Shown here one piece after another: positions 1 to 8,086 of a DNA stretch of 64,000 bases. Each line of letters starts with the position of its first letter. Position 1 is the stretch's first letter. Position numbers and translations under genes: made by a program. Origin of the DNA: WLND01 sp040398845 (GTDB lineage: Bacteria; Actinomycetota; Actinomycetes; S36-B12); assembly GCA_040398845.1 (NCBI GenBank), contig JBBATH010000015.1:1-64000 (forward strand), read 5' to 3'. A model generated the notes under the pieces. The model searched no databases. It was not told the origin of the DNA and saw only the letters and a program-made list of their open reading frames with translations.

Positions 1-1
1 C

Positions 2-487
2 TTTGACGAGCAGGGCTGGATCATGCGCGGCGGCAGCATCGTCGACGCGACGATCGGCGTCGATGCCAGGACCGGCTACGTCCACTCCATGACCGCGACC
101 GCTGCCAGCGTCCACGACCTGGACCAGATCACCCACCTCGTGCGGGCCGATGACGAGGTCGTCTACGCCGACGCCTGCTACCAGGGAGCCGAGAGGCGCC
201 CTGATGTCGCTGACGATCCGCACCTGTCGCAGGTGGAGTTCCGGGTCGCGGCCCGCAAGTCGAAACTCGCCGCGATGGCCGGCCCAGATCGCGCGGCAGA
301 GTCACGCAAGGCGTCGGTGCGGGCGAAGGTCGAGCACCCGTTCCTCATCGTGAAGCGGGACTTCGGATTCACCAAGACCCGATACCGGGGCATGGCCAAG
401 AACCTCAACCACTTCAACCACCTCAACGTGTTATTCGTTTCAGCGAACTGGGTGATGCGGGCCCGTGCCGTCGCCCTGATGGGGTGA
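2..487 (+). pseudogene. IS5-family transposase, C-terminal part, internally deleted
   Basis: The reading frame is open from the left edge of the window, so the gene starts outside it. The visible part matches the C-terminal half of IS5-type DDE transposases: an IVDAT segment, GVDARTGYVHS, the second catalytic Asp in VYADACYQG, and the catalytic Glu in RAKVEHPF followed by KRDFGF and RYRGMAKN. In intact IS5 transposases about 35 residues (APSSTKN ... KKGNQ ... FGMKAHI) separate IVDATI from GVDA. Here the two are joined directly, so an in-frame internal deletion has probably removed part of the catalytic domain and the element is likely inactive. The ending MRARAVALMG is close to the family's C-terminus. 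No clear terminal inverted repeat or target duplication was identified in 488-600. Identification as IS5 is firm; the size of the deletion rests on recalled family sequences. Confidence 0.85.
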
Positions 488-696
488 CGGCTAGCGCAAG
501 CCTGCCCAAAAACCTCAGAACCACACCAAAGCACCACCACAGAGACCGAAACAGCCCCTCTTCGGCTCATTACGCGTGCCCGGAGGCAACCGACGCCGCG
601 AACCCCCTGATGATCAGTGGTTCCTTAGGCGAAGCCGCCCACCAGCGGCCCATGTGTGGTCCCAGATCCTTGCGATAGGCCCGATCTCACCAACTG

Positions 697-708
697 TCCA
701 GAACTGGA
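697..708. promoter_or_regulatory. Inverted repeat TCCAG-AA-CTGGA, candidate toxin-antitoxin operator
   Basis: A 5-bp perfect inverted repeat with a two-base centre lies 30 bases upstream of the antitoxin start codon at 738. Autoregulation of such modules by the antitoxin's helix-turn-helix is common, so this is a reasonable operator candidate. The repeat is short and could be chance. Confidence 0.35.
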
Positions 709-737
709 GTATGATCAATCTAGAAATGGAGGTTGCG

Positions 738-1178
738 ATGACGCTCTTGGACGTGCGAGCCCCAGCGGAACGGCACGAAGTTGGGCAGTGGCCAGACATG
801 AGCGACCCCGGGCGGAGGGCAGAGCTGACCCTTGCGGCCGTAAAGGCCGCTCGTCGGCTCGCCGACACCTGGCGTCTGTCCGTCAAGCAGACTGGCGACC
901 TGCTCGGCGGAATCTCCGCCAGCACCTGGCATGCATGGAAGGCCAGCCCGCCAGCCGAACTTGGCGTCGACCAGCTCACGCGCATCTCCTTGCTCCTAGG
1001 TATCTACACGTCGTTACACGTCCTTCACCCAGGAGAACTCGCCGACACGTGGGTGAGCCGCCCTAACACCAACCCGATCTTCGACAACCGAACTCCGGTT
1101 CAGGCAATGGCTGAAGGTGGTATACCCGCCATGGTGCAGGTCCGAGCTCTGCTCGACGGTCGACGCGGGGGACTGTGA
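738..1178 (+). CDS. Xre/MbcA/ParS-type antitoxin of a RES toxin-antitoxin module
   Basis: A 146-residue protein with an N-terminal helical region and a C-terminal segment resembling the MbcA/ParS/Xre toxin-binding domain (DUF2384 type), ending in PVQAMAEGGIPAMVQVRALLDG. The family's PxxAL...GxxxVxxxLxxxxxG arrangement is recognisable. The middle (VKQTGDLLGGISASTWHAWK) has the look of a helix-turn-helix DNA-binding unit. ATG 738 is chosen because GGAGG sits five bases upstream. The stop overlaps the next gene's start (GTGA), so antitoxin and toxin are translationally coupled. Role by family knowledge: it binds and neutralises the RES toxin and represses its own promoter. The neighbouring transposase and broken Fic gene suggest the module came with mobile DNA. 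Confidence 0.8.
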   Translation: MTLLDVRAPAERHEVGQWPDMSDPGRRAELTLAAVKAARRLADTWRLSVKQTGDLLGGISASTWHAWKASPPAELGVDQLTRISLLLGIYTSLHVLHPGELADTWVSRPNTNPIFDNRTPVQAMAEGGIPAMVQVRALLDGRRGGL

Positions 1179-1882
1179 ACCACCCGGTCACCTGGCCAAG
1201 AATGGCCCCGGTCTCCTTCGACGACACCCACCGCCTGATCCCCGGCCAGTACACCGAGCAAGCCGAACGCGCGCTCTCCGCACTCGCCGACGACGACGGC
1301 GAACTGGACGCCCTCGTGCAGCTGGCCGCCGTCACTAACAGCCGCATCCAGGCGCAGGAGGAACGCCACCCGGCCGGGCTCGGTCGCGAAGACATGACCT
1401 TCGGTACTCCATTCTCGAAGATCGTCAACGCTGCCTTCGCCTACCCCGGCGAAGGAGCGAGGTTCCACCGCGCCAGTGGTAAGGGCGCCTGGTACTGCGC
1501 ACTCGACCTGGACACCTGCGTCGCGGAAGTCGCCCACCACCGCATCCGGCACCTCGGCGAATCAGGAGTCCGTTCGGAGGCTGACATCCCGTATCGACTC
1601 TTCGTCGCCGACATTCACGGCCAAGACTTCGCGCACCTCGACGACTGCAGCCCAGCAACCCGAGCCTGCCTTGATCCGGACTCCCACACAGCCGGACAGA
1701 CCCTGGGTGCGCGACTAGCTACCACCACGGCCGGAGGAGTCGTCTACCCCTCCGTGAGGAGGCCGCTCGGCCAGTGTGTGGCTGTCCTTGTCGCTCCGCT
1801 CGTGTCCAACGTGCGTCGTGAAGCCCTGTTTCACCTTACGATCGCGGACGGCAGACTGACGCACGTCGCGCAGATGCAGTGA
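1175..1882 (+). CDS. RES-domain toxin (NAD-degrading type)
   Basis: A 235-residue protein starting at GTG 1175 inside the antitoxin's stop codon. The RES fold is recognisable by GARFHRASGKGAWYCALDLDTCVAEVAHH: an Arg, a Gly-x-x-Tyr-x-A segment and a downstream Glu in the conserved spacing. A later Ser/Arg stretch (GGVVYPSVRR) corresponds to the RES Y-x-S-R region. Family members such as MbcT deplete NAD+ by phosphorolysis or hydrolysis and are held in check by an Xre/MbcA partner, exactly the gene order seen here. About 70 residues precede the RES core, longer than the minimal toxin. The gene looks intact. Toxicity and the exact reaction are inferred from the family. Confidence 0.8.
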   Translation: MNHPVTWPRMAPVSFDDTHRLIPGQYTEQAERALSALADDDGELDALVQLAAVTNSRIQAQEERHPAGLGREDMTFGTPFSKIVNAAFAYPGEGARFHRASGKGAWYCALDLDTCVAEVAHHRIRHLGESGVRSEADIPYRLFVADIHGQDFAHLDDCSPATRACLDPDSHTAGQTLGARLATTTAGGVVYPSVRRPLGQCVAVLVAPLVSNVRREALFHLTIADGRLTHVAQMQ

Positions 1883-2237
1883 CAGCGAGCCGCGGCCGGG
1901 TGCGCGCCCTTGGTCGACTTCCGAGAACATTGACAACGAGTCGCAGCAGTCGACTGTTGCCGTCGTGGAAGGGCTGGATCTCCCGCTGTTCGAATAGGTA
2001 GCGGATGCAAGCCTCGTCTGGGCCATACGTGTCGTGGTCAAGCCAGTAGGCGACGTTGCCTAGAAGTTGCTTCCAGCAATCCACAATCCGCCCGGGCGCA
2101 GCACCGATGTTGTTCTCGCGGCCGATGTTGTTCTCGCGTATGCGCCGCTGCCCTGCCCACGTCCACACTTGGTCGTACATGCGCCGATGTAGGACTACGG
2201 GCGAGGCACGCTGAGCAAGGTGACTCACCACGGGCAC
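1836..2237 (-). pseudogene. Fic-domain protein remnant (mobile mystery protein B type), catalytic His replaced
   Basis: From a GTG at 2237 the frame reads LHRRMYDQVWTWAG, then ENNIG, AYWLDHDTYGPDEACIR and QPFHDGNSRLLR, the order found in Fic proteins of the mobile mystery B group. Three defects are visible. The first ~50 residues of the family are missing. RENNIG is duplicated by an 18-bp tandem repeat. The invariant His of the HPFxxGN motif is Gln (codon CAG at 1974-1976), which should abolish AMP transfer. After LLRLVVNVLG the frame runs into a non-homologous Arg-rich tail overlapping the RES gene on the other strand, so the C-terminus is lost too. A dead remnant is the simplest reading. 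Confidence 0.75.
2104..2139. repeat. 18-bp tandem duplication inside the Fic remnant
   Basis: Two consecutive 18-bp units (2104-2121 and 2122-2139) differ only in the last base. They encode the doubled RENNIG on the minus strand. The duplication keeps the frame. Confidence 0.9.
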
Positions 2238-2632
2238 CCACTCGGATCAACATTGCACTTCCTCCCAAGTAGACATCGTTCGCCTTGAACAGGCCTAGCT
2301 ACGGTCACCCTTTCCTTGGATTTGTTCACCGGGCTGAGAGCTGAGGAGGTCGCCGGTTTCAATCGTGGCGATGATTGGCAGATCGGTCATTCGTGTTGGT
2401 TTCGTTGGAATCGCACGTTGCGTGATGCCCGGCACCGAAGCGATCGACATTGACCATCGCCTGTTGACTCGTCTGACCCGGGAAGATGCCGAGGGTGATG
2501 CTGCTCCTTGCCTGCAAATGTCTGGAGTGATGCACTCCCACCTGCAACCGGGATAACCCTGCTTTTTTCACGGATGGGTGGGCCGTCAAAAGTATTCTTC
2601 CAACGTTGGTCCTACTACGTCGGGAAGAACTC
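2238..2632. other. No gene seen between the Fic remnant and the coiled-coil gene
   Basis: Short open frames here show no family resemblance. The 50-100 bases next to 2237 may contain frame-shifted N-terminal Fic sequence. The promoter of the gene at 2633 should lie in the right part. Confidence 0.5.
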
Positions 2633-3853
2633 ATGAGTAATTCTGAGCAAGTCGGCAAGGGTGGATTCTGGCGTCGTCAGAAGGAATCCGAGCGGGACGC
2701 CCGCAAAGACGAGGTATCGAACGGTTCGCTTACGCCGGGGTCGGTGTTAATCGCGCCGGCGGCTGCGAGTGCAGCCGGGGCAACTGAAACAGGGATCACG
2801 ACCGCGTCGACAAACGGAACTTCCCAGACATCAACTGCAACCTCTCGTTCCCTCGCGGATGAGACAAAGGCAAAGGGTACAAAAATGGAGATCGACACGT
2901 TGAATGGTCGAGTCAAGGAACTTGAGTCGACGCTGGCTGCCGAGCGGCAGGCATTTGACAAGCAGCGGCAGGAGTTCTTGACCCGTCCCAAGCTCGAGGA
3001 TCTCGGGCCGGAGGATCTGGCAACGGAGTCGTTGGGCGCTGTGTCGGAGATTATCAAGGCTGCGCGGGCCCAATCTACTGAGCTGAAGAGGGCTGCCAGC
3101 GAAGAGCTCGCCCGTGCCGAGGAAGAGGCGACGGCCCTTCGTGCCAGCGCCGCCGCCGCTGCTGACGAAATGCGTCGAGAGTCAGAGCGCCTCGCCGGTG
3201 ACGTGGCGAGCAAGGCGAAGGCAAAGCAAGAAAAACTCATTTCGGACAGCCAGGTTGAGGCGCAAAGGACCGTGGATAACGCCAAGGCTGCGGCGGAGAA
3301 ACTACTGTTGGAGGCGCAGGTTCAGCGCGACAGCATTATCGAAGAGGCACAGACTCGACTTGAAAGCGCGACGAACCGGTCAAGGAAGGCCGTGGAGAAC
3401 GCGAACGCCACCGCCCAGGCCACGTTGGACGCTGCCCGGGTCGGAGCCGCCCGTGCTCGTGAAGAGGCAAGGGTCACGGCAAACGAGACGCTCAAGCAGT
3501 GCATGTCTTCCACGGACAACCACTACCAGTCACTCAAAGAGCTGAAGGTTGAGTTGCAGGCAATGGAGCTGGCGTTCGCGAATTTCTCCACACCACTCGT
3601 GAATTCTCTTCAGTTGCTGAAGACAGATTTGTCGAAGATCTTCCAGCAAGCGGACAATGCCGCCCTGGTCGCCGATCAGAGCCGATCGGACTTGGCCTTG
3701 TCATTGGAGCAGAGTTCGTCTGTGGTGACGGCGACAAATGTTGTCAGCATGGAGGTACCGAGCACCGTTACCCCCGAGGTTGTTGACGCGGAACCAGAGC
3801 GCTCCGCTCCTGCAGCAAAGCAGCCTGCAGGCGCTCTCGCGGGTGGAAAGTAA
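2633..3853 (+). CDS. Long coiled-coil protein, DivIVA-like in character
   Basis: A 406-residue, highly charged protein. Residues 1-75 are polar and Ser/Thr/Ala rich. About 85-310 is a continuous heptad-rich coiled coil full of Ala/Glu/Arg/Lys (for example KAAAEKLLLEAQVQRDSIIEEA). About 310-365 is another helical block, followed by a Val/Pro/Ala tail. No signal peptide or membrane segment is seen, so it should be cytoplasmic. The composition resembles actinobacterial polar-growth scaffolds (DivIVA, Scy, FilP), but the conserved DivIVA N-terminal motif is not visible, so this is only a resemblance. ATG 2633 follows a GGGAAGA Shine-Dalgarno; an upstream GTG at 2606 is possible. A strong hairpin ends the unit at 3912-3948. 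Confidence 0.7.
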   Translation: MSNSEQVGKGGFWRRQKESERDARKDEVSNGSLTPGSVLIAPAAASAAGATETGITTASTNGTSQTSTATSRSLADETKAKGTKMEIDTLNGRVKELESTLAAERQAFDKQRQEFLTRPKLEDLGPEDLATESLGAVSEIIKAARAQSTELKRAASEELARAEEEATALRASAAAAADEMRRESERLAGDVASKAKAKQEKLISDSQVEAQRTVDNAKAAAEKLLLEAQVQRDSIIEEAQTRLESATNRSRKAVENANATAQATLDAARVGAARAREEARVTANETLKQCMSSTDNHYQSLKELKVELQAMELAFANFSTPLVNSLQLLKTDLSKIFQQADNAALVADQSRSDLALSLEQSSSVVTATNVVSMEVPSTVTPEVVDAEPERSAPAAKQPAGALAGGK

Positions 3854-3911
3854 TACGAACTTCGCATGATCGCTCTGGTTTGCGAAATGTGAGCCATTGC
3901 GACTGGGCCGT

Positions 3912-3948
3912 GCATGTGTCCTTCCAGTTCATCTGGAAGGACACATGC
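3912..3948 (+). terminator. Perfect 16-bp hairpin after the coiled-coil gene
   Basis: Arms 3912-3927 and 3933-3948 are perfectly complementary around a TTCAT loop. There is no clear T-run, which is common in high-GC actinobacteria. Confidence 0.75.
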
Positions 3949-4149
3949 GTGTCGGTAATGAAGTCACTGGCAGGCCCGGAAGGGGCTGAGTGCTGAGCAG
4001 ACTCCGCGCTTGGGTCCCGCGTCATCACGCGCTGTAGCGGCCCGATCTGCCTAGGGTGAGACCGGAACAAGGGACCGAATCACGCAAGGATTTTCCCTTC
4101 TCGTATCCTCACACCTATTGCGTTTTGCCCGATAGGAGGCCCCGTCACC

Positions 4150-5208
4150 GTGAGCATCACTCGAATCTCGGCAGGGCTTCTTGCCGCCCTAGCACTGACT
4201 GCCATGTCGGCAGTGCCCGCAGTGGCTGTGGCGCCTGCGGCCCCCGCCCCTCGCTACTCCTCTGACTTGGGGATAGCCCCACGCGTGCAGTGGAATTCGA
4301 ACTACGGGTATTGCGGCGAGACGAGTTTCATCAGCGCTGGTATGTACTTTGGTCAGTACACCTCACAGTGGACAGCCCGAAATGCTGCGTCTCCTGGTGT
4401 TCCGCAGACCGAGGAGGAGAGTCAACTCCTCCTCGGGGTGAACGATATGGATGCGGCTGAGGCGATGAAACTACAGGCGGCCCCGTTCGACAGTGAATCC
4501 CAGCAGTCGACGCGGCAGTACCTCACCTGGGTGAAGTCAATGGTGGTTCGGGGGTTCCCGGTGATCATCGGGGTGTTCCTCAACATGGATGATGACTCAT
4601 CGGATGGTCAGTCGGAGTACGACCACAGCGTCCCGGTCCTCGGAGTCGGGTCGCAAGCGCCCCTGTCGGCAACGAACCGCACGTACCGCGCTACCGATGT
4701 CATCACGTTCAGCGACAACGCACTTCTTGATGGGAACGCCTCGCCCGACGCAGCAGTATTCCGCTACCGGTTCGGTCCTTTTCAGAAGAGCAGGTCACAG
4801 GCGAACGACCCTGACGGCGCCACCTACTCACTGCGCAACCGTCCCGCGAATTACGCAATTGCTGTGATCGGTGTCAAGGACCCAGACAGGGTGACGATCC
4901 CGGTCCGATTGACCTCAAATGCGAATGGGGAGGGATTGCAGGAGGCTGAGCGACTGGTTGCTGCGCCAGCTCCCCGGCCTATTGATCTCACCGCAACCGT
5001 CAGGATTCCCGACCCCAGCGTTGGGTACACGGTGTATCTGTATGACGACTTTACAAAGGTGCCGATCCGGAACTTCAACGCATCGGCGGCCAATGCCATG
5101 TCTTCTTGGTCGATCGCGCCAGGCTCTGGCCGGTCGTGGTCGACGACCATTAGCAGCATGTCCGATCAAACCCGAGTGTTTCGAGCGGTCCCCAGTTCTG
5201 CACCGTGA
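4150..5208 (+). CDS. Secreted papain-like (C39-like) cysteine peptidase candidate
   Basis: A 352-residue protein with a signal peptide (about residues 1-27, cleavage near AVPAVAVA). The mature part begins with WNSNYGYCGETSF, a Cys in a GYCGE turn (C55) as in C39/papain-like enzymes. EYDHSVPVLGVGS gives the His (H159) and ITFSDN the third Asp/Asn (about D189/N190), so the Cys-His-Asp/Asn order is complete. The C-terminal third (about 240-350) is a beta-rich domain of unknown role. GTG 4150 is preceded by GGAGG ten bases upstream. The stop overlaps the next start (GTGA), so the exporter downstream is probably cotranscribed. Peptidase activity and substrate are inferred; an inhibitor or transglutaminase-like role is not excluded. 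Confidence 0.65.
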   Translation: MSITRISAGLLAALALTAMSAVPAVAVAPAAPAPRYSSDLGIAPRVQWNSNYGYCGETSFISAGMYFGQYTSQWTARNAASPGVPQTEEESQLLLGVNDMDAAEAMKLQAAPFDSESQQSTRQYLTWVKSMVVRGFPVIIGVFLNMDDDSSDGQSEYDHSVPVLGVGSQAPLSATNRTYRATDVITFSDNALLDGNASPDAAVFRYRFGPFQKSRSQANDPDGATYSLRNRPANYAIAVIGVKDPDRVTIPVRLTSNANGEGLQEAERLVAAPAPRPIDLTATVRIPDPSVGYTVYLYDDFTKVPIRNFNASAANAMSSWSIAPGSGRSWSTTISSMSDQTRVFRAVPSSAP

Positions 5209-6074
5209 CACCGACCCCGATCGACCGCGCGCCAGCGTGGATGCTCGCGGTCGTCGCGATGATCTCCGTGCAACTCGGCGCGGCCATCTCGTTGGGCCTG
5301 TTCGAGGAGATCGGGGTCGCAGGTACAGCGTGGATACGCATCACGATCGGTGCGATCGGCTTCGTCCTTATTGCTCGTCCCCGCTACTGGAAATGGTCAC
5401 GCCAGGAACTGCGTGCCCCGTTCCTTCTCGGGATTGTCTCGGCGGGCATGACGCTGTGTTTCCTTGCTGCAATCAATCTTCTTCCATTGGGCACGGCGGT
5501 GGCCATCGAGTTCCTCGGTCCGCTCACTGTCGCGACAATCCATAGCCGTTCGCGCCGCGCCCTCACGTGGCCGGCCCTGGCCCTCGTCGGGGTGGTGCTC
5601 CTGACGGAGCCATGGGAGGGAACCCCGAGCCTTCTCGGCATCGGCTTTGCGGTCCTCTCTGGTATCGGCTGGGGCCTGTATATCGTCATTACCCAGCACG
5701 TCGGTGACCGCTTTGCTGGAGTCGATGGGCTGGCGATCTCAATGCCCGTGGCAGCCGTCGTAACAATGTTCGTTGGGCTGCCGCAGGCATGGGGGCACCT
5801 GACCCTCGAGGTGCTGCTCCTCGCGCTGGGGGCAGCAGTGCTCCTCCCGCTCATCCCGTGGACCCTCGAACTGTATGCACTCAGGCGATTGACGAAAGCG
5901 GCATTCGGGACACTCATGGCACTGGAGCCGGCTCTGGCGCTCGCCATCGGCATACTCGTGCTCCGCCAGATCCCAGCCGGGGCGCAGGTGGTTGGTATGG
6001 GCTGCGTTGTCCTCGCTGGTGTTGCCGCCGAGCGGACAGGGCACCGCCAAGACGAAAGCGGCGTTTCCGCGTAA
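5205..6074 (+). CDS. EamA/RhtA-type drug/metabolite exporter
   Basis: A 289-residue integral membrane protein with ten predicted transmembrane helices in two EamA repeats. It begins AWMLAVVAMISVQLGAAISLGLF, and has the conserved MTLCFLAAINLLPLGTAVAIEFLGPL in the first half and PWTLELYALRRL...FGTLMALEPALALAIG in the second, as in the threonine/homoserine exporter RhtA. By family it exports small amino compounds through the cytoplasmic membrane. GTG 5205 overlaps the upstream stop codon, suggesting coupling with the secreted peptidase-like gene. The C-terminal ERTGHRQDESGVSA is cytoplasmic. Substrate is unknown. Confidence 0.85.
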   Translation: MTPTPIDRAPAWMLAVVAMISVQLGAAISLGLFEEIGVAGTAWIRITIGAIGFVLIARPRYWKWSRQELRAPFLLGIVSAGMTLCFLAAINLLPLGTAVAIEFLGPLTVATIHSRSRRALTWPALALVGVVLLTEPWEGTPSLLGIGFAVLSGIGWGLYIVITQHVGDRFAGVDGLAISMPVAAVVTMFVGLPQAWGHLTLEVLLLALGAAVLLPLIPWTLELYALRRLTKAAFGTLMALEPALALAIGILVLRQIPAGAQVVGMGCVVLAGVAAERTGHRQDESGVSA

Positions 6075-6172
6075 CCGTCGCGCAATAATCGAATTCACGC
6101 CAACGAGAATCTGGCATGCTCATGTCCAAGTTCGCTATGGTTCAGTCGGCTCTCACCTACTTGGAGGAAATC

Positions 6173-7015
6173 ATGTCCGTCGTGGAATCCGCACCCACGT
6201 CCAACCAATCATTTAGCGTCGGTGGCGCCATCGGTTTCGGGTGGCGCAAGACCTGGACCAACTTCTGGCGACTGCTCCTCGTCGTGATCGTGTTCGGCAT
6301 CATCAATGCCCTGGGTAGCTTCATCGGCGGTGCCGGATCAGCCTCCAGCATCGACACGTCGAACATCGACTGGACCAACCCGGACACGATCACCGTCGAT
6401 CAGATCTGGCAGACCGGTAATCTCGGCCTGTCGCTCCTCGGGAGCGTCGTGCAGTGGCTGGCAAGCCTTTTCCTCGCGCTCGGCGTCATCCGCATTGCCC
6501 TCGCGGTGACGCAAGGAGAGAAGGTCGAACTCGGCAAGGTGTTCAGTTTCGCAGGATACGGCCGGTACATCATTAACTCGATCTTCGTCGGGATCATTGT
6601 CGTCGTAGGGATCCTCGTCGGCTTCGTTCCGGGACTGCTGATTGCCTACTCGACTGATGCCATCCTTTGGGCTGCGATCGGCTCTGTCGTCGGGATTCTC
6701 CTCGCCATCACCCTGACCCTCGCATTCACGTTCTTCGGTTACCTCATCCTTGACCGCGATGCTCGCGGTCTGTCGAGCCTCGGCGCATCGTGGAAACTCG
6801 TCATGCCGCACTTTGGTGGTCTTCTGGGGCTATACATCCTGATCGTCATCATCGACTTCGGGCTCATCATGATTGCCATGATCGCCGGCATATTGATGCT
6901 CGTCGTCGGCCTCCTCATCACCCTGCCGGTGGCCGGCGTGCTGGTCTTCGGTATTTCGGCCCTCTCAGTCGCATACGCATACAAGACGATTTCTGGGGAT
7001 TCGGTCGATTCCTGA
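6173..7015 (+). CDS. Multi-pass integral membrane protein
   Basis: A 280-residue protein with a short polar N-terminus and about six hydrophobic segments, including VVGILVGFVPGLLIAYSTDAILW and LLGLYILIVIIDFGLIMIAMIAGILMLVVGLLI. The layout (a GWRKTWTNFWRLLL entry followed by Gly-rich helices and a LDRDARGLSSLGASWKLVM amphipathic loop) resembles the membrane domain of glycerophosphodiesterase-like/DUF975 proteins. No enzymatic motif is present. ATG 6173 follows GGAGG six bases upstream. A strong terminator follows. Function unknown. Confidence 0.7.
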   Translation: MSVVESAPTSNQSFSVGGAIGFGWRKTWTNFWRLLLVVIVFGIINALGSFIGGAGSASSIDTSNIDWTNPDTITVDQIWQTGNLGLSLLGSVVQWLASLFLALGVIRIALAVTQGEKVELGKVFSFAGYGRYIINSIFVGIIVVVGILVGFVPGLLIAYSTDAILWAAIGSVVGILLAITLTLAFTFFGYLILDRDARGLSSLGASWKLVMPHFGGLLGLYILIVIIDFGLIMIAMIAGILMLVVGLLITLPVAGVLVFGISALSVAYAYKTISGDSVDS

Positions 7016-7017
7016 CC

Positions 7018-7434
7018 TCAGGGTTCATCGCTCAGGGGGTCGCTCGCGCCAACGGTGCGAGCGACCCCCTTTGTCGTTGCCCCGAAGGTGTCGGTCTGCG
7101 AGATGCGCCCGTCACGTCGAAACCAGGTCCATGACCCGTGACGCTCGCCGTGTCGCAGGCGACCCACGACTTTCAGCCGGCCATTGGCGTAAAACTCCTT
7201 GAACTCGCCGGAGAAGGGGGGCCGGAAACGGGTTCGTGGCCTCGAATTGAATCGATCCTTTGGTCCGGACGTAACCGGCGAGCTCGCGTTCCAACGAGAT
7301 AGCCACCTGCGACGAGTAGGGGAACAGGCCGTGGCGGCGGCTGGGAGTATCAATCGAATGACGTCGCGGACTGACTCAAGTGCTTGTCGCTGCTCGGGAC
7401 CGAAACGCGCCAGGTGATCATCGATCGGACTCAC
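7018..7434 (-). pseudogene. Decayed DUF1801-like gene joined to a MORN-type repeat
   Basis: The frame from 7434 starts like a DUF1801/YdhG protein (FGPEQRQALESVRDVIRLILP), then loses similarity. DUF1801 C-terminal sequence continues in another frame (LFPYSS, ISLERELAGYVRTKGSIQF, NPFPAPLLRR, roughly 7225-7335). About 45 residues of the domain centre are missing, so a deletion with a frameshift has occurred. Back in the first frame, FKEFYANGRLKVVGRLRHGE and HGSWTWFRRDGRI form a MORN-like repeat of the YwqK antitoxin type, giving an accidental fusion. The last ~25 codons run through the terminator at 7034-7070 and are not meaningful. No function is expected. Confidence 0.6.
7034..7070 (+). terminator. 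Perfect 14-bp GC-rich hairpin ending the membrane-protein gene
   Basis: Arms 7034-7047 and 7057-7070 pair perfectly around a nine-base loop and are followed by TTT. The reverse strand also forms it, so it could stop transcription coming from the right. Confidence 0.85.
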
Positions 7435-7456
7435 CCGGAAACCGTACGGTTCCGAA

Positions 7457-8008
7457 CTAGTTGAAGGTGTTGAGGGTCAGGCCCTCGGTAATCCAGGCGA
7501 CCTCGTCGTAGGTGAGTCCCTTGGTCGCCATGCGAACCGTGGAGACAGTGGCGCCGGCCCCGGCGGGACGCATCTGGACCATGCCCCGCTTGGGGACACT
7601 GGACTTCGGGCAGGTCGCCTTTCCGCAGCGGGCGTAGATGTCGAACTTGAACCCGTGGGCGGTCACCATCCCCACCTTCCCGTACCCCACCATGGTCGTC
7701 TTGACGCAGGCAACTCCATTGGGCCGCTCGACGACGTAGAACATTCTGCGAGCCTTCGGGGAGGCGTACCGAACTCGAATTGCCGAGCCCCTCTTGCCCT
7801 TGCCCTTGCACCGTGTCACGTCGATAGCGAGCTCAGGATCACGGGCCAGGCCCAGAGTTCGCCGAGGCTCCCACGGCGTCTGGCTCCCCCCGAGTGCTGC
7901 GCTCACGGCCCTCCACGTGTCGTATGACTTGGCGCTCGCTGGAGTGGCCGGACCGAAGAGGACGCCGCTGATCACGGCCGTGGCAACGAGCGCGATGATC
8001 CTGTACAT
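7457..8008 (-). CDS. Secreted protein of unknown function
   Basis: A 183-residue protein with a signal peptide (MYRIIALVATAVISGVLFGPATPASA, cleavage near residue 26). The mature part is basic and carries four Cys residues (TRCKG, VACVK, ARCGK, ATCPK), consistent with two disulfides outside the cell. No domain was recognised. It lies alone on the minus strand between the DUF1801 remnant and the alcohol dehydrogenase, with its own start at 8008. Confidence 0.65.
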   Translation of the reverse strand: MYRIIALVATAVISGVLFGPATPASAKSYDTWRAVSAALGGSQTPWEPRRTLGLARDPELAIDVTRCKGKGKRGSAIRVRYASPKARRMFYVVERPNGVACVKTTMVGYGKVGMVTAHGFKFDIYARCGKATCPKSSVPKRGMVQMRPAGAGATVSTVRMATKGLTYDEVAWITEGLTLNTFN

Positions 8009-8086
8009 AGTTTGAGGGTATGCCGGTTTCAGATCTAGCGGACGGCTGCGGCGTTGGACACGCCGGATATTCGTGACGATGTCAGA

